Of a DNA stretch of 64,000 nt, positions 52,142-60,328 are shown piece after piece. The notes below the pieces were generated by a model that did no database searches, was not told the DNA's origin, and saw nothing but the letters and a program-made list of their open reading frames with translations. Position 1 is the stretch's first letter. Every line of letters begins with the position of its first letter. Origin of the DNA: Anaerobutyricum hallii (GTDB taxonomy: Bacteria > Bacillota > Clostridia > Lachnospirales > Lachnospiraceae); assembly GCF_900209925.1 (NCBI RefSeq), contig NZ_LT907978.1, positions 1,485,219 through 1,549,218 on the forward strand, read 5' to 3'. The translations under genes were made by a program, and so were the position numbers.

Positions 52142-52256
52142 AACTTTTATAACCTCGCATTTCTTAATATTTAGTGATTTTTAGTTACTTTTTGACACAT
52201 TGTTAAAAAATTTGTTTGGGATATCTAAGTATAATATAGCATATTATGACCGCGAA

Positions 52257-52297
52257 AAGGTGTAAAATAAGCTGCATATTTTTATATTTTACACCTT
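52257..52297. repeat. 13-bp perfect inverted repeat
   Basis: AAGGTGTAAAATA (52257-52269) and TATTTTACACCTT (52285-52297) with a 15-nt loop. It follows the stop of the integrase remnant and may be its terminator, or part of an old attachment site. Confidence 0.5.
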
Positions 52298-52321
52298 GCT
52301 ATTTTCAATTAAAAATTATCA

Positions 52322-52498
52322 TTATACAATCCGAATTCGGGCAACTTCTTTTCCGGCATCTTTAAGATTTACATGCGTATATGTATTTAGCGTTACGCTG
52401 ATATCTGAGTGGCCCATCAAATATTACAATGCTTTTGGATTCATTCCGGATTTTGCCATATTTGAACAATAGGTGTGTCGGCATACATATGGATGTGT
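52322..52498 (-). pseudogene. C-terminal remnant of a tyrosine integrase
   Basis: The minus-strand frame starting at 52498 reads HPYVCRHTYCSNMAKSG, then NPKAL, an in-frame TAA, and YLMGHSDISVTLNTYTHVNL to a normal stop at 52322. These are the HxxR and GH...Y motifs of Tn916-type tyrosine integrases. The TAA replaces the expected Gln codon (C to T). The rest of the gene ends abruptly near 52500, where the serine-recombinase element begins. Confidence 0.75.
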
Positions 52499-52613
52499 CA
52501 AGTATAGGACAAAAAAAATTTTATTTTTTTCTGCCGAAGACTATCTGACGCTTCCATCAGGTAGTCCCAGCACCTTTATTATCTTCTGGTAAGTCATTCT
52601 TGTCCTGCTCAAG

Positions 52614-54191
52614 TTACCTCTGTTCTGAAAAAATATCGTCAAAATTCCATTCGATTTCGATTTCATCCTGACTATGAACACGGATCACCTTGATAATCTC
52701 ACGCAGCTTCTCTGTATCGAACTTCTGAATTCCCAAGAAATCTTTTAGTTTTATTTTATCAGAAAGTTCATTTTGTTCAAGAAGCTTTTTACTATTCTCC
52801 GCATCTTCTATCTTTCGTTTTATTTCCTCCAGCTGTACACTTATCTTTCCTGCTCTCTGCTTATACGAATCACGATCTATACGACCATCTTTGTAATCAT
52901 CATAGAGTTTCATCTTTTCCGAGGTCAACTGTCGGCTCTGTTTTTGCAATTCTGCGGTATTGATCTCTTTGTAGTCGCATTGCCTGTTGGAAGATACTTT
53001 CTTTTCTTTTTCCAACATTGACGCTGCATACTGATGAACAAGCCCAAGGATATTCTCCTCCAGCGGTTCCCGTCGGATCACCAGACTTCGACACACAGGA
53101 TCTCCATTGGTTCGAGCATCTGAGCATTTTAGCAGATGCTCCGTTTCTTTTAGTAAAGAATGCCCACAGTTGGCACATATCAGTAATGCCGGCTGTTTTT
53201 TACGCCTTTCCAGAGTAAAATTGGTACGTGATTCCGCAACACTTCTCTTCTTTTTCGGATGCATTTCATTTGCTTTTTCAAACAATGCCCTGTCTATAAT
53301 TGCCGTATGATGATTTTCCAGGCGAACCCATTCTGTTTCATCATTCAGAACTGCTTTATGACCGGTATGCATACTGCAACGTGTTTTTCCCCAGATTCTG
53401 GTTCCAATATAAATCTCATCCCGGACAATTGCCGCTACTGTCGTAGGACTCCAGTGTTTCTTTTTAATCGTGTCAAACCTCTGGAACTGCACCTGATCCC
53501 TTCTTGATAATTTCTGCTCATCACAAGTGGCAATCGCCTGTTTGTTCAATTCCCTTGTAATATCTGCAAAACTTGTTCCTTCCGCTGCCATCCGAAAAAT
53601 CATTTTCACGACTTTTGCAGCCTCCGGATCAACTTCCAGTCTTCCGTCTTTTCCTTTTTTATAGCCATATCTGGCATTTACCGGAAGGCGTGTACCATTT
53701 CTCGTTCTTGTCTGCAATGCTGATGAAATTTTCTTGGACAAATCCAGGCTATACATATTGTATACCAGATTCTGCAATGCTACATTCATTCCACCAGTCA
53801 TTCCGCTGCTTGCTGCACTGTCATAGCTGTCATTAATCGAAATAAATCGAATCTGTAGAAGTGGGAAAATATATTCAATATAAAATCCAACTTCCAGATA
53901 GTCTCTTCCAAATCTGGAAAAGTCTTTCACAACTACACAGCCGATTTCTCCGCTTTTCATGTCATCCTGCAGCTGTTGAAATCCCTGCCTTTTAAAATGA
54001 GTACCGCTGACACCGTCATCCACATATTCCAGAATATCCGACTCAGCTACACCCAGCTCATCAATTGCAAATGATTTTAACAGAATTCTCTGAGAAGTTA
54101 CACTGTCGCTCTCTTTTTTGGCTCTGCCATCTACATTGTCATCTTCTGCAGACAAACGGATGTAAACAGCTGTTTTTCTAAGATCTGTCAT
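52614..54191 (-). CDS. Large serine recombinase 3
   Basis: The 525-residue protein. Resolvase domain: TAVYIRLSAEDDN (catalytic Ser), DDGVSGTHFKRQGFQQL, CVVVKDFSRFGRDYLEVGFY. A recombinase domain (~160-260, RYGYKKGKDGRLEVDPEAAK) follows, then a zinc ribbon (LLICANCGHSLLKETEHLLKC...CRSL) and a coiled coil (~385-480). These integrate or excise mobile elements between short att sites. Its start overlaps the stop of recombinase 2 by 4 nt (ATGA) with GGAGG upstream, so translation is coupled. It is the terminal gene of the three. Confidence 0.92.
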   Translation of the reverse strand: MTDLRKTAVYIRLSAEDDNVDGRAKKESDSVTSQRILLKSFAIDELGVAESDILEYVDDGVSGTHFKRQGFQQLQDDMKSGEIGCVVVKDFSRFGRDYLEVGFYIEYIFPLLQIRFISINDSYDSAASSGMTGGMNVALQNLVYNMYSLDLSKKISSALQTRTRNGTRLPVNARYGYKKGKDGRLEVDPEAAKVVKMIFRMAAEGTSFADITRELNKQAIATCDEQKLSRRDQVQFQRFDTIKKKHWSPTTVAAIVRDEIYIGTRIWGKTRCSMHTGHKAVLNDETEWVRLENHHTAIIDRALFEKANEMHPKKKRSVAESRTNFTLERRKKQPALLICANCGHSLLKETEHLLKCSDARTNGDPVCRSLVIRREPLEENILGLVHQYAASMLEKEKKVSSNRQCDYKEINTAELQKQSRQLTSEKMKLYDDYKDGRIDRDSYKQRAGKISVQLEEIKRKIEDAENSKKLLEQNELSDKIKLKDFLGIQKFDTEKLREIIKVIRVHSQDEIEIEWNFDDIFSEQR

Positions 54192-55879
54192 CTTGACTGC
54201 GCCTCCTTCTCTTTCTTTAGTTTCTGTAAATCTGCAAACTGATCGTCATATACCAGCTTGATCTCATAATCATACTTACCATGGATAATAATTGAATCCA
54301 CAAAGGCATCTGCCATTTCTTTTGTCAGCTTACGCTTTGACATATAAGTATGTATCACATTTCCCCAGCCTTCTTCAATGTGGTAATTCTGGGAATACCG
54401 AACCTGTGCCGCCAATACAGTGTCCAGACGGCTCTTGATATTCTCAATTTCATTGGAATAGATCCGAGAAAACTGTATGTACTCTTCTTCTGTAATCAAA
54501 CGTTCTGAGTAATCTTCATATAAATCCGATTTACGCTTACTGATACGGCTCAGTTCCCGTCGAAGTTTCCCCACCTCTTTATCCAAAAGCAGGTACTGTG
54601 TCTGATTTTTGGAAGCTGTATTCATTTCCTGAATCATTTTTTCTGTATCCAATACGGTTTTCATATGCGTTTGAATCAGGCGAAGAACATCGTCATCCAC
54701 ATATTCTTTTCTGACTCTGTGCCCTTTGCATTGCTTTCCTCCGGATTTATGGTTAGTATTGGCTCCGCAGATATAAAAGAATGTGCCATTTCTTTCTCTG
54801 GACAACGTCATGCGGTTGCCACAGCCTCCGCACCATATCTTTCCTGTATAGAAATTATGGTTTCTAATAGCTCCATTGTTCTGCTGATGTTTCTTCTTAT
54901 AAGCTTCCGTATATTCCTGGATTTTAGATTGTACCTGTTGAAACAACTCTCTATCTATAATCCCTTCATGCGTGTTCTCCACATGCACCCATTCACTCTC
55001 TGGTCGATTTCTCTGTTTATTTCCCTGGAAAACACTTTGCTGATATTTTCCAAATACAGAATCACCTGTGCAATGAACATCCTGAAGAACTCGTTTCACT
55101 TCATAATTGTTCCAGGGTTTTGACTCCGGAAGCGGCTTTTCACCGGTTTTATAGAATTTTCTCTGTAAAGTCGGCGATAAAACTCCATCTTTATTGAGCT
55201 GTCTTGCAATATCACTATAGTTCCTGCCATCCATATACATAGAAAATATACTTTTCAAATGTTCTGCAGCTTCTTCATCAACGATCAGCTGATGATGGTC
55301 TTCTTCTGACTTTCTGTAACCATACGGTTCCCAGGCACTTGTAAATTTTCCTTTTTTCCAAAGAGCTTTTTTTGCGCTGCTGCTCTTTTTGGCAAGGTCT
55401 TTCGAATAGAACTCATTGATAATATTCTTCAGTGGAACTGTAAGATCCACACCCTCTCTGAAGGAATCGAAATCATCTGTCACAGCCAGGAATCTTACAT
55501 GAAAAAACGGAAATACTCGTTCAATATAGTTGCTGGTTTCGACATAATTTCTTCCAAGTCTGGACAAATCTTTTACAATAACACAATTGATTTTTCCATG
55601 CTTGATATCTTCCATCATCTGTACGAATCCAGGACGGTCAAAATTTGTACCTGAATAGTCTGAGTCCTTATAAACTTCCGCAACCGAAATATCTTCCGTA
55701 TCTGCTACAAAGTTTTTCATCAATTCCACCTGGGTTTCTATCGTCCCTCTTTCTAATGTTTCTTCTGTTTCCATTGAAATTCTGGCATACAATCCTGCCC
55801 GGAATGGTCTTCTCACCTCTGTCTGGACGGTTGCACTGCCGACTACTTCCGGAATGTTTTTCCTACTCTTTCGTGCCAT
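54188..55879 (-). CDS. Large serine recombinase 2
   Basis: About 563 residues. After a short N-terminus: GLYARISMETEETLERG (catalytic Ser), YKDSDYSGTNFDRPGF, CVIVKDLSRLGRNYVETSN; the recombinase domain contains EPYGYRKSEEDHHQLIVDEE; the zinc ribbon is IWCGGCGNRMTLSRERNGTFF with CKGHR; and a coiled coil lies at ~430-500. The start at 55879 (AAGGAGG upstream, within the end of recombinase 1) is preferred over 55888. It overlaps both neighbours, so the three proteins are made from one mRNA. Confidence 0.92.
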   Translation of the reverse strand: MARKSRKNIPEVVGSATVQTEVRRPFRAGLYARISMETEETLERGTIETQVELMKNFVADTEDISVAEVYKDSDYSGTNFDRPGFVQMMEDIKHGKINCVIVKDLSRLGRNYVETSNYIERVFPFFHVRFLAVTDDFDSFREGVDLTVPLKNIINEFYSKDLAKKSSSAKKALWKKGKFTSAWEPYGYRKSEEDHHQLIVDEEAAEHLKSIFSMYMDGRNYSDIARQLNKDGVLSPTLQRKFYKTGEKPLPESKPWNNYEVKRVLQDVHCTGDSVFGKYQQSVFQGNKQRNRPESEWVHVENTHEGIIDRELFQQVQSKIQEYTEAYKKKHQQNNGAIRNHNFYTGKIWCGGCGNRMTLSRERNGTFFYICGANTNHKSGGKQCKGHRVRKEYVDDDVLRLIQTHMKTVLDTEKMIQEMNTASKNQTQYLLLDKEVGKLRRELSRISKRKSDLYEDYSERLITEEEYIQFSRIYSNEIENIKSRLDTVLAAQVRYSQNYHIEEGWGNVIHTYMSKRKLTKEMADAFVDSIIIHGKYDYEIKLVYDDQFADLQKLKKEKEAQSR

Positions 55880-55880
55880 T

Positions 55881-57572
55881 TTATACAACCTCCTTTACCT
55901 TGACCTGCAGATTATTATCATCATCTATTACCGTATCAACTCCCATAGCCGGTAATTGATTCAGCAATGTCTGATAACAATCATCAAAATCAAAAGTGAT
56001 CTCTATATTCTTTTTATCATATACTCTGATTTTCCTGATCAGTTCTACCACCACTGTGCGGGACAGTTCTTCAATATCCTGATATTTCACAAAATAATCC
56101 AGCCAGGTATTGGCATTGTCTGCTTTTTCCAGCTCACTATCCATTTCTTTCTGGATTGCACGGATACTCTCTTCCGCATTTCTAAGCCTCTTTCCATAGG
56201 CTGCATGAAGCTCTACATAGTCTTCTTTTGATACAATGCCCTCTTTCATATCCGAATAGAGCATCATCCGTAACTCCTTACAACGTTCTGTCTCCTGTTT
56301 TTTCTTCTCCAGCCTGTCCTGCAGCTTCTTCATATTGATCTCCTGAAATGGCACAGTACCAACAAATTCCAGGACTCTTTTCAGGTGCAGGATATTCTGG
56401 ATATGCTGTTTCAGCATCACCAGTACGGCATCTTCCAGATCCTTTTCCGGTATTCTATGACTAGAACAGCGTTTTGTTTCTTTATTTGCGGAACATAGAT
56501 AATAAGCATATTTTTTCCCTGCCACAGTAGAAACCTTTCTTGTCATAGGTGCACCACAATCCGCACATACAGCAATTCCGGACAACAGATATACTTGCTT
56601 TTGGTCAGGCGAAGTACGTGTATCCATGCCCAGAAGTCTCTGAACAATTTCAAAATCACGGTCACTCACCAATGGCTCATGATTTTTCTCAATCCGGATC
56701 CAGTCATCTTCCGGTTTCACATAAGTCTGCTTCACTTTATGGTTCGGTGTCGTCCTTTTTCCCTGCACAAGGTTTCCGATATAAACCTCGTTTTCCAGTA
56801 TCCTGCGGACGGTAACGGAACTCCAAAGTGCCTGTTCTTTCTGCCGGAAGCCTGTTTCATAATGACTGCCACTGCTGATTTTATACTCAAATGGGGAAAG
56901 AATACCCAGTTCATTTAAACGATTAGCAATCGCATCCTGACTCATTCCCTGCAGCTTCATCTTAAAAATATCCTGTACTACACTGCCTGCAGATGGATCA
57001 ATCTCTAATTTATGCTTATCTGTCTTTGCCTTCCTGTATCCAAAAGCTACAAACGGAGTCACGCATTCGCCTTTTTTCCTCTTAATCTCAAGATTACTCC
57101 TGATCTTAATAGAAATGTCACGGCAATAAGCATCATTGATTAAATTCTTAAATGGGATAATAATTTCGTCTGCCTGATTCTTTCCCTTGAGACTGTCATA
57201 ATTGTCATTGATGGCAATAAAACGCACACCAAGAGCCGGGAATAATCTCTCGATATACTTCCCAGAATCAATATATTCCCTTCCAAATCGTGATAAATCT
57301 TTTACCACTACGCAGTCTACAATCCCACGCCGGATATCTTCCAGCATTGCCTGGAATGCTGGGCGCTCAAAATTAGAGCCTGAGTAGCCATCATCAACTC
57401 GGACTGAAACAACTTCTATATCTTTTTTGTCTTTCAGGAAATCCAGAATCAAAGCTTTCTGGTTAGAAATGCTGTTACTTTCCAGTTTTGCTGAACTGGA
57501 AATATCGCCATCTTCTTTAGATAATCTGACATAGATGGCGGCATGATAGATTTTATTGATATTCTGATACAT
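55881..57572 (-). CDS. Large serine recombinase 1
   Basis: The 563-residue protein. AAIYVRLSKEDGDISSS (catalytic Ser), DDGYSGSNFERPAFQAM, CVVVKDLSRFGREYIDSGKYI; recombinase domain with FGYRKAKTDKHKLEIDPSAG; zinc ribbon AVCADCGAPMTRKVSTVAGK with CSSHR; coiled coil ~400-490. First of the tandem three, with GGAGGT before ATG. The three paralogues are of equal size but clearly diverged, so they are not a recent duplication; they may act together as in other multi-recombinase elements. Confidence 0.92.
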   Translation of the reverse strand: MYQNINKIYHAAIYVRLSKEDGDISSSAKLESNSISNQKALILDFLKDKKDIEVVSVRVDDGYSGSNFERPAFQAMLEDIRRGIVDCVVVKDLSRFGREYIDSGKYIERLFPALGVRFIAINDNYDSLKGKNQADEIIIPFKNLINDAYCRDISIKIRSNLEIKRKKGECVTPFVAFGYRKAKTDKHKLEIDPSAGSVVQDIFKMKLQGMSQDAIANRLNELGILSPFEYKISSGSHYETGFRQKEQALWSSVTVRRILENEVYIGNLVQGKRTTPNHKVKQTYVKPEDDWIRIEKNHEPLVSDRDFEIVQRLLGMDTRTSPDQKQVYLLSGIAVCADCGAPMTRKVSTVAGKKYAYYLCSANKETKRCSSHRIPEKDLEDAVLVMLKQHIQNILHLKRVLEFVGTVPFQEINMKKLQDRLEKKKQETERCKELRMMLYSDMKEGIVSKEDYVELHAAYGKRLRNAEESIRAIQKEMDSELEKADNANTWLDYFVKYQDIEELSRTVVVELIRKIRVYDKKNIEITFDFDDCYQTLLNQLPAMGVDTVIDDDNNLQVKVKEVV

Positions 57573-57680
57573 ATCTTACCTCCTTTTATTACGTCAGAAA
57601 ATCCATGTAATAAAAGGGGGCTGCATAATCTGTCCTTACCGACATTCTAACACAGTCCCCTCAATCTTGCCAGTACTTTT

Positions 57681-57929
57681 TCAGACACTCAGAAGCATAT
57701 TCTCAAATGCCTGCTCCATAGATATACCGTTATTGGCAAATCTGACTTTTACTTTCATATTGCCGATCCGGACCAAATATGGATTTCCTACTTTATTCAG
57801 AAAAATATCTCTCCGTTCCTGAAGCGATTTATTTCTGTCTGCTTTTATCATCCGTAGATCAGTCATTTCATTGATATCTACATCACTGAAATCCTGCTCC
57901 AGATAGTTTCTGTATTCCTCTGCCGTCAT
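57681..57929 (-). CDS. Small conserved mobile-element protein (possibly DUF6870-like)
   Basis: The 82-residue protein (EEYRNYLEQDFSDVDINEM, then NKVGNPYLVRIGNMKVKV). I recognise it as the kind of short protein found next to tandem serine recombinases in clostridial elements (DUF6870-like), but not a function. It overlaps the end of the MazF-like gene by 47 nt in another frame and precedes recombinase 1, so it is in the same operon. Confidence 0.65.
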   Translation of the reverse strand: MTAEEYRNYLEQDFSDVDINEMTDLRMIKADRNKSLQERRDIFLNKVGNPYLVRIGNMKVKVRFANNGISMEQAFENMLLSV

Positions 57930-58290
57930 GCCCTTCTCCTTCCATTCCCATCTGAATCTGTACTGCTTTCAGTACCCGATCCAGGCTCCACTTGTTCACT
58001 CTTCCGCATTTCTCAATAATACATTTCGTAGAAATGCTCATAACCTGTTCAGCCAGTGCCAGGCTTCCTTTTCGGATTCCCGTCATATCATATTTGCTGA
58101 TAAATACATGTGTTGGCAAATACCGCTTCTTATATATTCTTGACGTCAGCGGAACTACTGTAATGACTGAACTGTATGTATTAGCTTTGTTGTTACTTAC
58201 TACGATCACCGGTCTTACTCCACCCTGAACCGAAGTTGTCGGGAACATACCGAGATCCGCCCATAAGATATCTCCTCTTCGAATCGTCAC
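57883..58290 (-). CDS. MazF/PemK-type endoribonuclease toxin-like protein
   Basis: The 135-residue protein begins TIRRGDILWADLGM and continues GGVRPVIVVSNNKANTYSS, ITVVPLTSR and GIRKGSLALAEQVMSISTKC, the full set of MazF/PemK (type II toxin) motifs. It would cut single-stranded mRNA. The last ~18 residues overlap the next gene. No MazE-like antitoxin precedes it; the partner may be the small protein downstream or absent. Translation starts at a GTG with GGAGAG upstream. Confidence 0.82.
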   Translation of the reverse strand: MTIRRGDILWADLGMFPTTSVQGGVRPVIVVSNNKANTYSSVITVVPLTSRIYKKRYLPTHVFISKYDMTGIRKGSLALAEQVMSISTKCIIEKCGRVNKWSLDRVLKAVQIQMGMEGEGHDGRGIQKLSGAGFQ

Positions 58291-58867
58291 TTGTCATCTC
58301 TCCAATCCTTTTTTATTTGTAAAGCATTCATAGCGCTATATTAGCTCCACAGGAATACGGCAGAGTTCCTTTCCAAGACGGAAAGCTCTGCCGCATAACC
58401 TCTATAGCCAATTTGATTATTAAACAGTGCTCGCTCGATTCTATTTATCCTCGATACCCCGAATCGTTACTCCCGCATATGCAGGAAGGGAATAATAACC
58501 TGCCCGGATGCATACTCCGGACCACAACCCGGAAACTCTCGTTTCCAGGCTCCAGCAGTTCATAGGTTTACCAGTTACAGACTTCTCAGGATCTGCAAGT
58601 GTATCGCATCTCATACATATCATCGCATCACCAGCCTGCCAGCTGGCTTCGGTCAGTGCTTTTTCGCAGCATTACGGACTGAACTAAAAATCTTTGTTTT
58701 GTCTTATAATCCTATAGCGGCATCTTCCTCGTGCTCTTTGCATGAAATGTCACGTCAGTTATTATTGGATATTCAGTTATCATGGTTCATTTTAGGAAGT
58801 CCTTTAACTTCCTCTAATTACTAAAGTCAAATGACTTTGGCAGATGCAAAAGATTTTGAAAAATTTT
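58291..58867. other. GC-richer intergenic region with hairpins
   Basis: About 580 bp between the MazF-like and sigma-like genes. Around 58490-58560 it is less AT-rich than its surroundings, with small hairpins such as GGAAAC-GAGA-GTTTCC and TCCGG-AGTATGCA-TCCGGG on the minus strand. A 60-codon frame (58441-58623) shows no recognised motif. A non-coding RNA is possible but not shown. Confidence 0.35.
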
Positions 58868-59341
58868 TTAAAAAAATTTATTCATATACATTTCACGCAT
58901 CTTATTAAGAGTGGATTTCAACTTGTATGACAGCATCTGTCTGGAAATCCCCATAATCTCCGCCATCTGTGTCTGTGTCTTGTTTTCAAAGAAAATACCA
59001 TAAATAATCATGCGTTCCTCTGAGTTCAGTTGATTGATCACTGTGTGAATATCCTGCTGTTCCATTTTTGTCAGTACACAGTGCTCCACATCACAGTTCA
59101 GATCTGGAAAATCCTCAATCATGAAGCCTTCTCCATCAATGGACTGACCGCTGTAAGGTACTTCTCTCAGCATCTTATCCACAACCTCACCCAGTTCATT
59201 CTTAATCTCAACTTTTTTTGCCTTGCTGCTTCTGTAAAAATTATTCATCGCATACGCAACTTCTTTTGTAATCTCGATCATTTCTCCATCAATATTTGCG
59301 TAATACTTTCCTTCGTAAAAATATGGGTGTTCAATATACAT
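58868..59341 (-). CDS. Sigma-70 region 4-like regulatory protein of the mobile element
   Basis: About 157 residues. The N-terminus (YIEHPYFYEGKYYANIDGEM) is typical of small proteins in clostridial integrative elements. The C-terminal half has a helix-turn-helix like sigma region 4: VINQLNSEERMIIYGIFFENKTQTQMAEIMGISRQMLSYKLKSTL. The start at 59341 has AGGAGGA; the longer frame to 59443 lacks one. It probably controls transfer or recombinase genes downstream on the same strand; no promoter target is proven. Confidence 0.75.
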   Translation of the reverse strand: MYIEHPYFYEGKYYANIDGEMIEITKEVAYAMNNFYRSSKAKKVEIKNELGEVVDKMLREVPYSGQSIDGEGFMIEDFPDLNCDVEHCVLTKMEQQDIHTVINQLNSEERMIIYGIFFENKTQTQMAEIMGISRQMLSYKLKSTLNKMREMYMNKFF

Positions 59342-59482
59342 ATCCGTTCCTCCTGAATTTGAAATCTTGTTGCTCGTTTCAAATTCGGAAGGAGGACCTT
59401 TGTTTAGGATCATGCCTGCTCCGCCTTCATCCTGCCGGGACACATCCGCAGTTATTGGCTGATAAATTCAGGCACGAAAAAA

Positions 59483-59514
59483 AGCCCCAGTAGTTTTTCT
59501 TAACTACTGAGGCT
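59483..59514 (-). terminator. Terminator on the minus strand
   Basis: AGCCTCAGTAGTT pairs with AACTACTGGGGCT (one G-T pair) around a short loop, followed by TTTTTTTCG on the minus strand. It lies 150 bp after the truncated gene at 59667. Confidence 0.8.
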
Positions 59515-59666
59515 TCTGTCTCTTTCTTGTATTCAGTTATCTATGCCCTCTTTCATCAGCATAATCATTGTATCAGGATAAAGTTCACAAAGTATCCGCA
59601 ATACGTTCCCATAAGTTCATGTCATAACAGAAATCGTACATATTTCGGTGTTAAAAGTTCACCCTG

Positions 59667-59980
59667 CTATTCTTTTACTTCTTTTCCATCTATATAGAGT
59701 TCAAATATATCAGGATTATTGACAACATCATAATCCTTTCCATATTCTACAGGTCTGTATTCGACTGTCATCACCGACGCTCCGTCTTCAATATCCTCTT
59801 TCCATAGATATATATTCATACCAAGGCTCGTCGCATATCCTCTGTCCGTAGAAAACTTTATCGAATAAAAGAACTTTTCTTTAATACTAATCCTATCCGA
59901 TACCAGTCTTTTCCCTTTCTTGCAAGCAGTAATCCCAGCCCAAACTTCTGGTACATAATCTGCACAATCAGAGATACTTC
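59667..59980 (-). pseudogene. 5'-truncated hypothetical gene
   Basis: A 104-codon minus-strand frame opens after a TGA at 59983 and runs to TAG at 59667 with no usable start. It reads SDCADYVPEVWAGITACK, then SIKFSTDRGYATSLGMNIYL and ends IFELYIDGKEVKE. Composition and the following terminator suggest the 3' end of a real gene (perhaps a secreted or lipoprotein-type protein) whose 5' part is lost. Family not recognised. Confidence 0.5.
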
Positions 59981-60141
59981 ATAAATTCGTTACTATTTTT
60001 CAATTATAATACTCTGATAAAAATATCGAGGACCTCATTTTCAGAGGCCCTCTTAATACAAACTTTCCATGAACATCTCGAGCTTAAATCCAGAAGCAGT
60101 TATCCTGATATGTACATTAACAGATCCTGTGTATAATATTG

Positions 60142-60321
60142 TTAACTTCCTGATGAATTAACTCTCGACTGTACGAGAACCTTATAATAATGGATTTGTG
60201 ACTGTTTTATAAGTTAACTCTCGAGAGTTAATTAATTCTCGTGTCGTTAACGATATAACACGCACAAACCGCATAAATAAGCCATTTATTTGGAACGAGA
60301 GTTAATTTTACAGGAAGTTAA
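60142..60321. repeat. 180-bp palindromic, MITE-like element
   Basis: Terminal inverted repeats of 26 bp (60142-60167 and 60296-60321; TTAACTTCCTG...AATTAACTCTCG) match at 23 positions. The centre holds a perfect 18-bp palindrome TTAACTCTCGAGAGTTAA (60214-60231), and the motif TTAACTCTCG or a close variant recurs inside. No coding content. It ends 7 bp before the next insertion sequence. Confidence 0.6.
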
Positions 60322-60328
60322 GAAATAT

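Noticed and set aside
58441-58623. 60-codon minus-strand frame
   Set aside because: No motif or good ribosome binding site; treated as part of a structured intergenic stretch.
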